Shown in pieces: positions 45,165 through 57,299 of a stretch of DNA of 64,000 nucleotides. The stretch spans positions 67,157,202-67,221,201 of the forward strand of contig NC_086022.1 of assembly GCF_036323735.1 (NCBI RefSeq), in the 5' to 3' direction. Origin of the DNA: Rattus norvegicus. Taxonomy: Eukaryota; Chordata; Mammalia; Rodentia; Muridae. The first letter of the stretch is position 1, and every line of letters begins with the position of its first letter. The notes under the pieces are model-generated. The model made no database searches and was not told the origin of the DNA. It saw nothing but the letters and a program-made list of their open reading frames with translations. The translations under genes and the position numbers were made by a program.

Positions 45165-45340
45165 ATTATGGTTTGGATAGGCAGTGTCCCCCAAAGGCTC
45201 ATGTGTTGAAGTCTGATCCCCAGTTGGTGGGTCTAATCATCAAAAGATGATTGCAACAGGATGCCTCTGACCTAATCAATGCGATATTTAATCTGGTGGC
45301 ATCACTGGGAGATGGAGAATGTGGTGAGGGAGTAGTTTAC
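45165..45340 (+). mobile_element. MaLR-like LTR fragment
   Basis: GCATTATGGTTTGGATAGGC, CCCAAAGGCTCATGTGTTGA and GTCTGATCCCCAGTTGGTG show the start of a MaLR-type LTR. Confidence 0.45.
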
Positions 45341-46829
45341 AGGAAGAGGTCTACCTTTGAAGCGGATATCTTCTTTGGTTTCCCCCAGTGATGATACCAG
45401 GGAACTCTGGGTCCCCTCTTGGGGTTCTTGGCCTCATTAATAAGATAATTTGAAATTGAATCAAAGGGAAGCTTGAGGGCAACTTTAATCAGAGTTTAGA
45501 AGAAAATTCCCAGGGCAGACAAGCTATAAATCTCATCAACTGCCTGGAGGAGGAGAACGGAAGAGAGAGGGAATACTGTGCTGTTGGAGATGTCAGCATG
45601 CAGGTATTTCAACATGGCGTCAGGAAGTCCCATGGTGAAGGAGGGGAACTTTGAAAACAATTGTGGAAGCCTGAAGTATCAAAAAATCACACGTTCTGTC
45701 CAGCAGTTGAAGGGAGACAGAAAGAAGAAAAAGGTGGCTTGTTAGGGACTGCGCTAGAAGGCAAACTTCTGAGAAGGTACAGTATCTCATTAAAGAATAA
45801 CTATTCGTGTCTGTCTCTTTAGGGGGGACTTACAGTGAACCTGTCCATCTTCCTAGGGGTGCTCCCCTGGCCAGGTGAATGGCCCAAGTAGAATGTCAGG
45901 TCTCTACCCAGCCCAAAGATTCTAATCTTTGACCAGAAGGAGTTTTGCCTTACAGGGATTTTTTTGCTACTCTAACACTACCATGTGGTTGGCCTTTTCT
46001 GTCATGTATTCCTGTCACGATGTCTCTGAACTCTGGTGCCAACATACTGAAGCCTCTGACATCATAAATCTCTGCACTTTCACCTTTTCATTTTTAATGA
46101 TAAAAAGGTCAACAAATGCATGGGGCAACCTTCAGACTCTGGAAAGGGCAAACCCCAGATATCCTCTATAACCCTTGAAACAAACACACTCCCAGTGGAC
46201 CTTGGTCCACTCTCATGTTCAACCTCTGACTTCTGGGACTGAAAAAAAAAATGACAGATTTCTCATGTTTTGTTCACCAACACTTGAATGACCATTTTTA
46301 ATAGCAGCAACAGACGTTTAGAGCTCCCTTTTCAGACTGTGTAGGTTCCTTTTCTGTCAGCACATACCAGAGAGAAACATACAGAAATCGAAAGTCTGAG
46401 TCTCCTGTAAAAATATCTAAGGACCTATGCACTCATCTTACAATGAGATCCCACGGTCATCCAGCACTTAAATCTATAATACAAACGAATAGCTAATGAC
46501 CATCAGCTACTTGGAAATGCTTTGAACATGGAAGAGATCCCAAAAGACCAAACAAACCTGGAGTAGAAGAGGAATCCCTTTGAAAACATTTGCTATTTTC
46601 AAAGAGAGAAGAGAAGATAGATGCTGAATATGTAAAGCAAGACACTGAATTGACAGGAAGGGTCAGATTGTCAACTCATACAAAGCTCAGAGACCTTAAC
46701 TATTATCAAAATCTATTCACTTTATTAAGCACTCCAAAGAGCTAGATGGTATTAACATGGAAAACTAAACATCCTGAAATGGCTTCCTTGAATCGATGGG
46801 TTCTTCCATGCTGCTTTAGAATATCCTTA
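45341..46829. other. Non-coding stretch, no gene recognised
   Basis: No recognised exon. An 80-codon plus-strand frame at 45929-46171 matches no known family. Parts (45440-45700) have an LTR-like look, but I could not assign them. Confidence 0.4.
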
Positions 46830-47030
46830 CCGAGGCTGGAGAGCTGCCTCAGTGATTAAGAGCACTGGCTCCTCCTCCTCAGGAACGAGGTTCAATTCGT
46901 GACACTGACATGATGGCTCACAACTACCTGTGACTCCAATTTCATGGTATCTGATGATCTCTCTAGTTTCTGTGGGACCAGTTTCACACATAGTACACAG
47001 GTAAAACACCCATTAGATAGGTAAATGATA
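46830..47030 (+). mobile_element. B2 SINE, diverged
   Basis: CGAGGCTGGAGAGCTGCCTC, GATTAAGAGCACTGGCTCC and GATGGCTCACAACTACCTGT, followed by GATA/GACA repeats. Confidence 0.75.
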
Positions 47031-47088
47031 GAAAGATAGACAGACAGACAAACAGACAGATAGATAGATAGACAAATAGACAGATAAC
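47030..47088. repeat. (GATA)/(GACA) microsatellite
   Basis: Mixed GATA, GACA and AACA units behind a B2 tail. Confidence 0.9.
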
Positions 47089-47124
47089 CATCTTTCTTTT
47101 GAATTTAACACATAAAAAAAGATG

Positions 47125-47245
47125 TAACAGGCACATCTTTAATCAGCACCAGGAAGGAAGAGGCAGGCACAGCTCCGAGTTCAATCAAGTCTACAAAGGG
47201 CATTCCAGAACAACCAGAACTGCATAATAAGACTCTATCTCAAGT
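47125..47245 (+). mobile_element. Diverged B1 SINE
   Basis: GGCACATCTTTAATCAGCAC, AAGAGGCAGGCACAGCTCC and AAGACTCTATCTCAAG keep B1 order. Confidence 0.6.
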
Positions 47246-47555
47246 ATATTAAATGAACAAACAAACACAAGTGGTTCTAAGTTTCATAAAAAGGGAGTAA
47301 CACAAGCTTTATTCACACACACACACACACACACATCCTTTCCCTTTTTATTCGCTGACTTTTTTTTTTTTTTTTTTTTTTTTTTTAGCTAATACTGATG
47401 TTTTCAAATAGGTCACATCTCCAAGAAGGCTCAGATTCCAGACGTGCACATTGAATCTCTTGAGAGAAGCTGTCCCCTTCTTACAGCCGAGCAGATGTGA
47501 CCGTTCTCGTTTGATACTATCTTGTTTGTAACTACAAGTTTTAAGAATTGAAGCG

Positions 47556-50500
47556 AATTCCTTCTATGAAGCCACAATTACTCTTATACCTAAACCACAC
47601 AAAGACCCAACAAAGAAAGAGAACTTCAGACCAATTTCCCTTATGAATATCGACGCAAAAATACTCAATAAAATTCTGGCAAACCGAATCCAAGAGCACA
47701 TCAAAACAATCATCCATCATGATCAAGTAGGCTTCATCCCAGGCATGCAGGGATGGTTTAATATACGGAAAACCATCAACATGATCCATTATATAAACAA
47801 ACTGAAAGAACAACACCACATGATCATTTCATTAGATGCTGAGAAAGCATTTGACAAAATTCAGCACCCCTTCATGATAAAAGTCCTGGAAAGAACAGGA
47901 ATTCAAGGCCCATACCTAAACATAGTAAAAGCCATATACAGCAAACCAGTCGCTAACATTAAACTAAATGGAGAGAAACTTGAAGCAATCCCACTAAAAT
48001 CAGGGACTAGACAAGGTTGCCCACTCTCTCCCTACTTATTCAATATAGTTCTTGAAGTTCTAGCCAGAGCAATCAGACAACAAAAGGAGATCAAGGGGAT
48101 ACAGATTGGAAAAGAAGTCAAAATATCACTATTTGCAGATGATATGATAGTATATTTAAGTGATCCCAAAAGTTCCACCAGAGAACTACTAAAGCTGATA
48201 AACAACTTCAGCAAAGTGGCTGGGTATAAAATTAACTCAAATAAATCAGTAGCCTTCCTCTACACAAAAGAGAAACAAGCTGAGAAAGAAATTAGGGAAA
48301 TGATACCCTTCATAATAGTCCCAAATAATATAAAGTACCTCAGTGTGACTTTAACCAAGCAAGTAAAAGATCTCTACAATAAGAACTTCAAGCCTCTGAA
48401 GAAAGAAATTAAAGAAGACCTCAGAAGATGGAAAGATCTCCCATGCTCATGGATTGGCAGGATTAATATAGTAAAAATGGCCATTTTACCAAAAGCGATC
48501 TACAGATTCAATGCAATCCCCATCAAAATACCAATCCAATTCTTCAAAGAGTTAGACAGAAAGATTTCCAAATTCATCTGGAATAACAAAAAACCCAGGA
48601 TAGTTAAAACTATCCTCAACAATAAAAGGACTTCAGGGGGAATCACTATCCCTGAACTCAAGCAGTATTACAGAGCAATAGTGATAAAAACTGCATGGTA
48701 TTGGTACAGAGACAGACAGATAGACCAATGGAATAGAATTGAAGACCCAGAAATGAACCCACACACCTATGGTCACTTGATTTTTGACAAAGGAGCAAAA
48801 ACCATCCAATGGAAAAAAGATAGCATTTTCAACAAATGGAGCTGGTTCAACTGGAGGTCAACATGTAGAAAAATGCAGATCGATCCATGCTTATCACCCT
48901 GTACAAAGCTTAAGTCCAAGTGGATCAAGGACCTCCACATCAAACCAGATACACTCAAACTAATAAAAAGTGGGGAAGCAACTCGAACACATGGGCACTG
49001 GAGAAAATTTCCTGAACAAAACACCAATGGCTTATGCTCTAAGATCAAGAATCAACAAATGGGATCTCATAAAACTGCAAAGCTTCTGTAAAGCAAAGGA
49101 CACGGTGGTTAGGACAAAACGGCAACCACAGATTGGGAAAAGATCTTTACCAATCCTACAACAGATAGAGGGCTTATATCCAAAATATACAAAGAACTCA
49201 AGAAGTTAGACTGCAGGGAGACAAACAACGCTATTAAAAAACGGGGTTCAGAACTAAACAAAGAATTCACAGCTGAGGAATGCCGAATGGCTGAGAAACA
49301 CCTAAAGAAATGTTCAACATCTTTAGTCATAAGGGAAATGCAAATCAAAACAACCCTGAGATTTCACCTCACACCAGTGAGAATGGCTAAGATCAAAAAC
49401 TCAGGTGACAACAAATGCTGGTGAGGATGTGGAGAAAGAGGAACACTCCTCCATTGTTGGTGGGGTTGCAGACTGGTACAACCATTCTGGAAATCAGTTT
49501 GGAGGTTCCTCAGAAAATTGGACATTGAACTACCTGAAGACCCAGCTATACCTCTCTTAGGCATATACCCAAAAGATGCCCCAACATATAAAAAAGACAC
49601 GTGCTCCACTATGTTCACAGCAGCCTTATTTATAATAGCCAGAAGCTGGAAAGAACCCAGATGCCCTTCAACAGAGGAATGGATACAGAAAATGTGGTAC
49701 ATCTACACAATGGAATATTACTCAGCCATCAAAAACAATGACTTTATGAAATTCATAGGCAAATGGATGGAACTGGAAAATATCATCCTGAGTGAGGTAA
49801 CCCAATCACAGAAGAACACACATGGTATGCACTCATTGATTAGTGGCTATTAGCCCAAATGTTCGAATTACCCTAGATGCACAGAACACATGAAACTCAA
49901 GACGGATGATCAAAATCCGAATGCTTCACTCCTTCTTTAGAAGGGGAACAAGAATACCCTTGGCAGGGAATAGGGAGGCAAAGATTAAAACAGAGGCAGA
50001 AGGAACACCCTTTCAGGACCTGTCCCACAGGTGGCCCATACATATACAGCCACCCAATTAGACAAGATGGATGAAGCAAAGAAGTGCAGGCCAACAGGAA
50101 CCGGATGTAGATCTCTCCTGAGAGACACAACCAGAATACAGCAAATGCATAGGCGAATGCCAGCAGCAAACCACTGAAATGAGAACGGGACCCCCGTTGA
50201 AGGAATCAGAGAAAGGACTGAAAGAGCTTGAAGGGTTTCGAGACCCCATATGAACAACAATGCCAAGCAACCAGAGCTTCCAGGGACTAAGCCACTACCC
50301 AAAGACTATACATGGACTGACCCTGGGCTCCAACCTCATAGGTAACAATGAATATCCTATAAGAGCACCAGTGGAAGGGAACCCCGAGTGAACGTAATTG
50401 TTGGGGGGAGGGCGGTAATGGGGGAGGATGGGGAGGGGAACACCAATATAGAGGGGGAGGGGGAGGGGTTGGGGGATGTTTGCCCAGAAACTGGGAAAGG

Positions 50501-50585
50501 GAATAACATTTGAAACGTAAATAAGAAATACGCAAGTTAATAAAAACAAATTAAAAGATAACATTTTTAAACTCAGAAAAAAAAA
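47556..50585 (+). mobile_element. 5'-truncated LINE-1 (copy B)
   Basis: About 3.0 kb, from the middle of ORF2 (CCTTCTATGAAGCC, 47560) through the 3'UTR, with a poly(A) tail ending at 50585-50587. Flanking duplications AAGAATTGAAGCG (47543-47555) and AAGAATTGAATCG (50586-50598) differ by one base, marking a single 5'-truncated insertion. It keeps a 482-codon stretch of RT frame, so it is much younger than copy A. The 3'UTR has a G-rich tract at 50404-50475. Confidence 0.92.
47560..49853 (+). pseudogene. L1 ORF2 fragment (reverse transcriptase and C-terminal region), copy B
   Basis: The frame is open from the truncation point to 49091, covering the RT fingers and palm (SLDAEKAFDKIQHPF, then FADD at 48132-48143, the metal-binding aspartates) and thumb. 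A small indel near 48965-48975 shifts the frame. The sequence continues in others (48970-49209, then 49518-49853, ending in the family-typical HSLISGY and TAG at 49851-49853). The endonuclease domain and any start are missing, so it is non-functional although the RT core is intact. Confidence 0.9.
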
Positions 50586-50599
50586 AAGAATTGAATCGG

Positions 50600-51640
50600 T
50601 TGTGTCTTTCTTAACTTTTGTCTCTTCCATTTCAGGTCAGGTAGAATAATTTGGAGACCAGCCACCAATTCCTTTCTTCCAGATGGCACAAAGGGAACTT
50701 GTGCAAAGGAAGCTGTTAAAAATCAATACGATGATTGCAGAAGCAAATATTTTAATAGAAAGGTTGAAACAATACCAAAAAAGTCTCCTGTGAGGCACAA
50801 TAAAAGATTATAGAAGCAGAAAAAGGAGAGATACATGTATCCAAAGAGCAATTTAGAAAGAAGCATGAGGAGGCCAGGCTGAAAGTAACAAAATAATTCT
50901 TCTACCTAAGGAAAGGGGGCCTCAGGCTCCAAGTGGAAATACGTTCCCCACACTCCCTACCCCACACACAACACACACCCTTGCCTTATGCCTTAGAAAT
51001 CTGCACAGTGATAGAGGAAGTGGTTGTGGAGGGGAAACAGCACCAGGTTCACTATTCTACAGCACTTTTTTGATGTAGACTCACTGTATTGCCCAGGGTC
51101 TTCTTTTAAAAAAAAAACAAAAACTTCAAATGTCACAGATTCAGAGGATCCTAAAACCGTGCAGAGGATTGGATACACAGCTATAAAGCTGGCTAATCTG
51201 AATAGTATCACCCTTCAATAGGTACAGGAACGCCTCCATCATCTCTGATCTCTGTTTCAGTCTCTGCTGGCCCCCTCCATAGTGTTGCAGCTCAGAAAAT
51301 GTGGTAATTTGACAGCTGGGTTAGACAACATCTCAAAACCAAGGTCTGTCCTCTTACTCCTCAGGAAGAGCTTTCTGCACATTTTTCTGTTTGCCTAGAC
51401 CCATGGAGTGGCACAGTGGCTTTCAAACCTTCTTTCTGAAATCGCACTATTCAAGAAAGAAAAGATTAAGCCCTTACCAAAAAGGAGGATACAGGAAATA
51501 AAATACGACACCTCTTCCTAATGGAGCTTTGATCCAGACCATTGAATAGCCTCTGGTTTCTTTCTATTATTTACTGTCCCTCTAAAATCCCACAGCCTCC
51601 CCTGTCTCTTGTGAAGGGGACAGTTTTATCAGGCTCTGTC
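50600..51640. other. Spacer between two tail-to-tail L1 copies, no gene
   Basis: 1.05 kb of apparently unique sequence. GAAGCAAATATTTTAATAG and neighbouring A-rich segments do not form a convincing frame. Confidence 0.45.
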
Positions 51641-51658
51641 TTCAAGTTTACACATCTT

Positions 51659-54600
51659 TTTTTATATATGCAAATTTTTTCCGTCTTTATTGAATTGGCT
51701 ATTTTTTATTTACATTTCAAATGTTAGTCCCTTTCCCGGTTTCCATGCCAACATCCCCCTAACTCCTCCCCTGCATTCTATATGGGTGTTCCCCTCCCAA
51801 TCCTCCCCCCATTACCACCCTCCCCACAAGAATTCCATTCACTGGAATTCCAGCCTTGGCAGGACCAAGGGCTTCCCCTTCCACTGGTGCTCTTACTAGG
51901 CTATTCATTGCTACCTATGAGGTCAGAGTCCAGGGTCAGTCCATGTATAGTCTTTGGGTAGTAGCTTAGTCCCTGGAAGCTCTGGTTGCTTGGCATTGTT
52001 GTTCATATGGGGTCTCAAGCCCCTTCAGCTCTTTCAGTCCTTTCTCTGATTCCTTCAACGGGGGTCCCATCCTCAGTTCAGTGGTTTGCTGCTGGCATTC
52101 GCCTATGTATTTACCATATTCTTGCTGTGTCTCTCAGGAGAGATCTACATCCGGTTCCTGTCAGCCTGCACTTCTTTGCTTCATCCATCTTATATAGTTT
52201 GGTGGCTGTATATGTATGGGTCACATGTGGGGCAGGCTCTGAATGGGCGTTCTAAACTTTGCCTCCCTATCCCCTCCCAAGGGTATTCTTGTTCCCCTTT
52301 TAAAAAAGAAGTGAAGCATTCACATTTTGGTCATCCTTCTTGAGTTTCATGTGTTCTGTGCATCTAGGGTAATTCGAACATTTGGGCTAATAGCCACTAA
52401 TCAATGAGTGCATACCATGTGTGTTTTTCTGTGATTGGGTTACCTCACTCAGGATGATATTTTCCAGTTCCATCCATTTACCTATGAATTTCATAGTCAT
52501 TGTTTTTGATAGCTGAGTAGTATTCCATTGTGTAGATGTACCACATTTTCTGTATCCATTCCTCTGTTGAAGGGCATCTGGGTTCTTTCCAGCTTCTGGC
52601 TATTATAAATAAGGCTGCTATGAACATAGTGGAGCATGTGTCTTTGTTATATGTTGGAGCATCTTTTGGGTATATGTCCAAGAGAGATATAACTGGGTCC
52701 TCAGGTAGTTCAATGTCCAATTTTCTGAGGAACCTCCAAACTGATTTCCAGAATGGTTGTACCAGTCTGCAGTCCCACCAACAATGGAGGAGTGTTCCTC
52801 TTTCTCCTCCTTGCCAGCTCTGCTGTTGCCAGAGTTTTGGATCTTAGCCATTCTGACTGGTGTGAAGTGGAATCTCAGGGTTGTTTTGATTTGCATTTCC
52901 CTTATAACTAAAGATGTTGAACATTTCTTTAGGTGCTTCTCACCCATTCCTAATTCCTCAGTTGTGAATTCTTTGTTTAGCTCTGAACCCCATTTTTAAT
53001 AGGGTTATTTGTCTCCCTGCAGTCTAACTTCATGAATTCTTTGTATATTTTGGATACAAGCCCTCTATCATTTGTAGGATTGGTAAAGATCTTTTCCCAA
53101 TCTGTTGGTTGCCATTATGTCTTAACAACAGTGTCTTTTGCCTTACAGAAACTTTGTAGTTTTATGAGATCCCATTTGTCAATTCTTGATTTTAGAGCAT
53201 AAGCCATTGGTGTTTTGTTCAGGAAATTTTCTCCAGTGCCCATGTGTTCGAGATTCTTCCCCATTTTTTCTTCTATTAGTTTGAGTGTATCTGGTTTGAT
53301 GTGGAGGTCCTTGATCCACTTGGACTTTGTACAGGGTGATAAGAATGGATAGATCTGCATTCTTCTACATGCTGAGCACCAGTTGAGCTAGCACCATTTA
53401 CTGAAAATGCTATCTTTTTTCCATTGGATGGTTTTGGATCCGTTGTCAAAAATCAAGTGCCCATAGGTGTGTGGGTTCATTGCTGGGTCGTCAATTCTAT
53501 TCCATTGGTCTATCTGTCTGTCTCTGTACCAATACCATGCAGTTTTTATCACTATTGCTCTGTAATACTGCTTGAGTTCAGGGATAGTGATTCCCCCTGA
53601 AGTCCTTTTATTGTTGAGGATAGTTTTAGCTATCTTGGGTTTTTTGTTATTCCAGATGAATTTGGAAATTTTTCTGTCTAACTCTATGAAGAATTGGATT
53701 GGAATTTTGTTGGGGATTGCATTGAATCTGTAGATCGCTTTTGGTAAAATGGCCACTTTTACTATATTAATCCTGCCAATCCATGAGCATGGGAGATCTT
53801 TCCATCTTCTGAGATCTTCTTTAATTTCTTTCTTCAGAGGCTTGAACTTCTTATCATACAGATCTTTCACTTGCTTGGTTAAAGTCACACCGAGGTACTT
53901 TATATTATTTAGGACTATTATGAAGGGTGTCATTTCCCTAATTTCTTTCTCAGCTTGTTTCTCTTTTGTGTAGAGGAAGGCTACTGATTTATTTGAGTTA
54001 ATTTTATATCCAGCCACTTGCTGAAGTTGTTTATCAGGTTTAGTAGTTCTCTGGGGGAACTTTCGGGATCAGTTAAATATACTATCATATCATCTGCAAA
54101 TAGTGATATTTTGACTTTTTCCTTTCCAATCTGTATCCCTTTGACCTCCTTTCACTGTCTGATTGCTCTGGCTAGGTCTTTGAGAACTATATTGAATAAG
54201 TAGGGAGAGAGTGGGCAGCCTTGTCTAGTCCCTGATTTTAGTGGGATTGCTTCAAGTTTCTCTCCATTTAGTTTAATGTTAGCGACTGGTTTGCTGTATA
54301 TGCCTTTTACTATGTTTAGGTATGGACCTTGAATTCCTGTTCTTTCCAGGACTTTTATCATGAAGGGGTGTTGAATTTTGTCAAATGCTTGTTCAGGATC
54401 TAATGAAATGATCATGTGGTTTTTATCTTTCAGTTTGTTTATATAGTGGATTACATTGATGTTTTTCCATATATTAAACCATCCCTGCATGCCTGGGATG
54501 AAGCCTACTTGATCATGATGGATGATTGTTTTGATGAGTTCTTGCTTCTGTTGCTTGGGTTCCTGTGCTTGCCTCTCGCCATCAGGTTGTCTCTGGTGTT

Positions 54601-55156
54601 ACCTTGTTCTGCTCTTTCTGACAGTGGCTACACTGTCCTATAGGCTTGTATGTCAGGAGTGCTGTAGACCTGTTTTCCTGTTTTCTTTCAGCCAGTTATG
54701 GGAATAGAGTGTTCTGCTTTCAGGCGTGTAGTCATTCCTGTCTCCAGACTTTCAGCTGTTCCTGTGGGCTTGTGTCCTGAGTCCACCAGGCCAGTCACTT
54801 GGAGCAGAAAAGTTGGTTTTACCTCTGCTCTCAGGCCTGAAGTTGCTCTTCAGGTCTGGGTTTCATCTCTCTATGAAGGCAGCTACCAGAAGGGCTGCCC
54901 CTCCTTCTCCGGGGTCCCTCTGTACGGGGATCCCAAATGGTGCTAGGTGTTTTCCTCTAGAGTCAGAAATGTGGACAGAGAGTAGTCTCCTCTGGTTTCC
55001 CAGGCATGTCTGCCCCTCTGAAAGCGTAACTCTTCCTCCCATGGGATTTGGGTGCAGGGAGCTGTTTGACCAGGTCCCTTCAGATCCTAGCGCAGTCTTG
55101 ACTGCATGGCTCCTGCAGCTTGAGTGCCCCTATCTTCCTGTTCCCAGAGGTCCTAT
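51659..55156 (-). mobile_element. LINE-1 with internal deletion (copy D)
   Basis: Minus-strand element: 3'UTR at the left (51659-52386), the ORF2 C-terminal and RT regions (52387-54541), then directly the start of ORF1 (about 54541-54590) and 5'UTR to 55156. Flanking duplications CAAGTTTACACATCTT (51643-51658) and CAAGTTTACATATCTT (55157-55172) differ by one base, so both ends belong to one insertion. Compared with copy C, 2.8 kb from ORF1 codon ~13 to the RT domain of ORF2 is missing. Confidence 0.92.
52387..54541 (-). pseudogene. L1 ORF2 fragment (RT and C-terminal), copy D
   Basis: The stop codon is at 52387-52389. Readable pieces are 54490-54152 (RT, with the LDPEQAFDKIQHP motif), 54017-53388 (RT thumb and beyond) and 53360-53115. 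The FADD motif is at 54089-54100. Several indels and stops break it. The endonuclease domain and most of ORF1 are deleted. Confidence 0.88.
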
Positions 55157-55226
55157 CAAGTTTACATATCTTATTGTTGTTGCTTGCTTGCCTTTGAAGG
55201 CCCAACTGAGTTCTTATGTTTTGTGA
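54698..55226 (+). other. Antisense open frames over the 5'UTR of L1 copy D
   Basis: Frames of 82 codons (54698-54946) and 137 codons (54813-55226) run opposite to the L1 5'UTR. The latter contains ESSLLWFPRHVC and LPPMGFGCRELF, shared with the 186-codon antisense frame in copy C (59845-60405). Coding function is unproven. Confidence 0.35.
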
Positions 55227-55328
55227 GTCCTGCATACCTGTGTACATTAATGAACTGTGCTACATTTCTCTTATTAAACCATCTTTTGTTGTAGAGGCAT
55301 CGATCACACTCTGTGATTGGCATAAGGA

Positions 55329-55745
55329 GGTTTCTTAGTTACTGTTCTATTGCTGTGAAGAGACACCATTACCAAGGCAACTTGTAAAGGAAAGCATTTA
55401 ATTGGAGCTTGCTTACGGTTTCAGAAGGTGAGTCCATGACCGTCATGATGGGGAGCATGGTGACAGGCCAGCGTGATGCTAGAGAAGTAGCTGAGAGCTT
55501 ACAACTGATCCAGAAGATGGAGGGATGGAGGGACGGAGGGAGGAAGGGAGAAAGGGAGGAAGGGGAGGAGACAGAGACAGAGAGAGACAGAGAGACAGGG
55601 AAAGAGAGAGACTGGTCCAGGCATAGGTTTTTGAAACCTCAAAGCCCATCCCAGTGACACACCTCCTAATCCTTCTTAAATGGTCCACCAACTGCAAACC
55701 AAACATTCAAATATATGAGCCTATAGAGGCCATTCTCATCCCAAC
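55329..55745 (-). mobile_element. ORR1-related MaLR LTR
   Basis: Plus-strand reading TTTCTTAGTTACTGTTCTAT, GCTGTGAAGAGACACCATTA and CATTTAATTGGAGCTTGCTT is the reversed end of an ORR1-type LTR; GTGACACACCTCCTAATCC lies near its start. A GGGA/GACAGA-rich run (55520-55612) has expanded inside. Confidence 0.75.
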
Positions 55746-56254
55746 CAAAAAGAGAGGCCACAAAGTTTTGTATTCCTGAGGTTAAATGGAAACTTTGTTC
55801 TATTTCTATAAGAAGAGGGCAATGGGCTCCAGGAAAAGGTGGGTGATAGAAATCCTGCAAATGGTACCGAGGAGACGATCTCAAACAATGGTGAACAAAT
55901 CACATAGTGCATAAGACAAGCACCCAGAGAATCCAGAGCAGGCATCTGTAATGTCTCCAGCATTACAAGGAAGACGAGAGAGGAGGAGAGGGAGGGAGGA
56001 TACAGAAAGATATGGTTGGGAAGTTACCTTATATTTATGGAGTGTTATTCTAAGAGGCAAGTTGTGATTTTTCAAATAAATGTACTATGTATGAATTATA
56101 ATAATATATTTGTATGGTTCAAAACATGCATTAAAAAATCTGTTTCCATTCATGATCCCAACAATTTGATCACCAAGCATACATTTACTGGCTTACTGAA
56201 TGATGTTTCAATGTTCTTTAATATGAAAATGTTTGCATATCCAATACTTTATAA
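55746..56254. other. Non-coding stretch, nothing recognised
   Basis: No gene or clear repeat seen. Confidence 0.4.
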
Positions 56255-56500
56255 CTTTACTTAGGTGTGTGTGTGCACATGTGGGCATGCACACCATTGT
56301 GCATGTTTGGGCTTGAGGGTGTGGGTATATGTGTGAGTGCATGTATGTCTATGTTGGAGTATGTATATACATGTGTGTATATATATATATGTATATATAT
56401 ATATGCGAGTGCAAATGTGTGCATATGGGAAGTTGGGTGGATGTACAGGTATATGTGTGTGCATGTGGGTGTGTGAGCATGTGTGTTAATTAATGTCTAT
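56255..56500. repeat. GT-rich and (TA)n low-complexity tract
   Basis: GTGTGTG and TATATA stretches over about 250 bp. Open frames across it are not genes. Confidence 0.85.
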
Positions 56501-56656
56501 GTGTGAGTATACACATTTGTATATGTGGGGTTGTTGGAGGTACATGTATGAGCACATATCTCTTTAAGGTTAAGATTCTGCATATTCTCAAACATATTTC
56601 TCCCCATTTGCAATATATTTTCACGTTCTTTGACCTTATTTATTTGTAAACCCAGC

Positions 56657-56745
56657 ACCTTACAGTAGGCTCTTCTGGGGTGTTCACCCCATATTTCTAT
56701 GGGCTCTTCCCAAGTAAACTATCTCTCCCTTTGAGATTATCCCCC
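56657..56745 (+). repeat. Left arm of imperfect inverted repeat
   Basis: CTCTTCTGGGGTGTTCACCC and GGGCTCTTCCCAAGTAAACT recur inverted at 57206-57295. The arms are about 90 bp with several mismatches and small gaps. Confidence 0.75.
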
Positions 56746-57205
56746 ATGTGTGTGTGTGAAGGGGTGCACACACATTTCTGTATTATTAAGAAAAAGAAAT
56801 ATTGCCCATAATAACACCATTTTTTAAAAAGTTCCTCCTCTTTGGAAAAATAGCAACAGTTCCTGGAAAACACAGGACCTTTCTCAGAACTAAAGTAACT
56901 GCATTTCCTGGATTTTGCCACCCCTCATCCTTCAGAGCCTTGGTAATGGCTGCCACAAGAAATGTCTATGCATCTAATATTCATTTACTCACCACTTTCT
57001 GGTCACTCCTAGTGATAGTGCATCTCAGGTAGTGTTTTGGTCCCTTCCTTCATCCTTTCCACTATACCTATACCTGGTCTGTTGTAGGCGAGCAACCAGT
57101 TCTCTGGGTTTTGAAACTAAAGACCTTCCTTCTGCAGCTTTGCTCAGATGAAACCTGTTGTAGAAATAGCTCATTTCCTCACTTTCTTTGTTGACATTTT
57201 TAAAA

Positions 57206-57295
57206 TTGTAATCTCAGAGGGAATAAGAGATAGTTTACTTGGGAAGAGCCCACAGCAGTATGGAGTGGACACCCCAGAAGAGTCTACTATAAGGG
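57206..57295 (-). repeat. Right arm of imperfect inverted repeat
   Basis: AGTTTACTTGGGAAGAGCCC and ACACCCCAGAAGAG are the complement of the left arm. The arms enclose about 460 bp without a recognised gene. Confidence 0.75.
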
Positions 57296-57299
57296 GCTG

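Noticed and set aside
54541..54543. Splicing as the cause of the copy D deletion
   Set aside because: No GT-AG at the breakpoints in the intact copy, and the junction falls in shared sequence instead.
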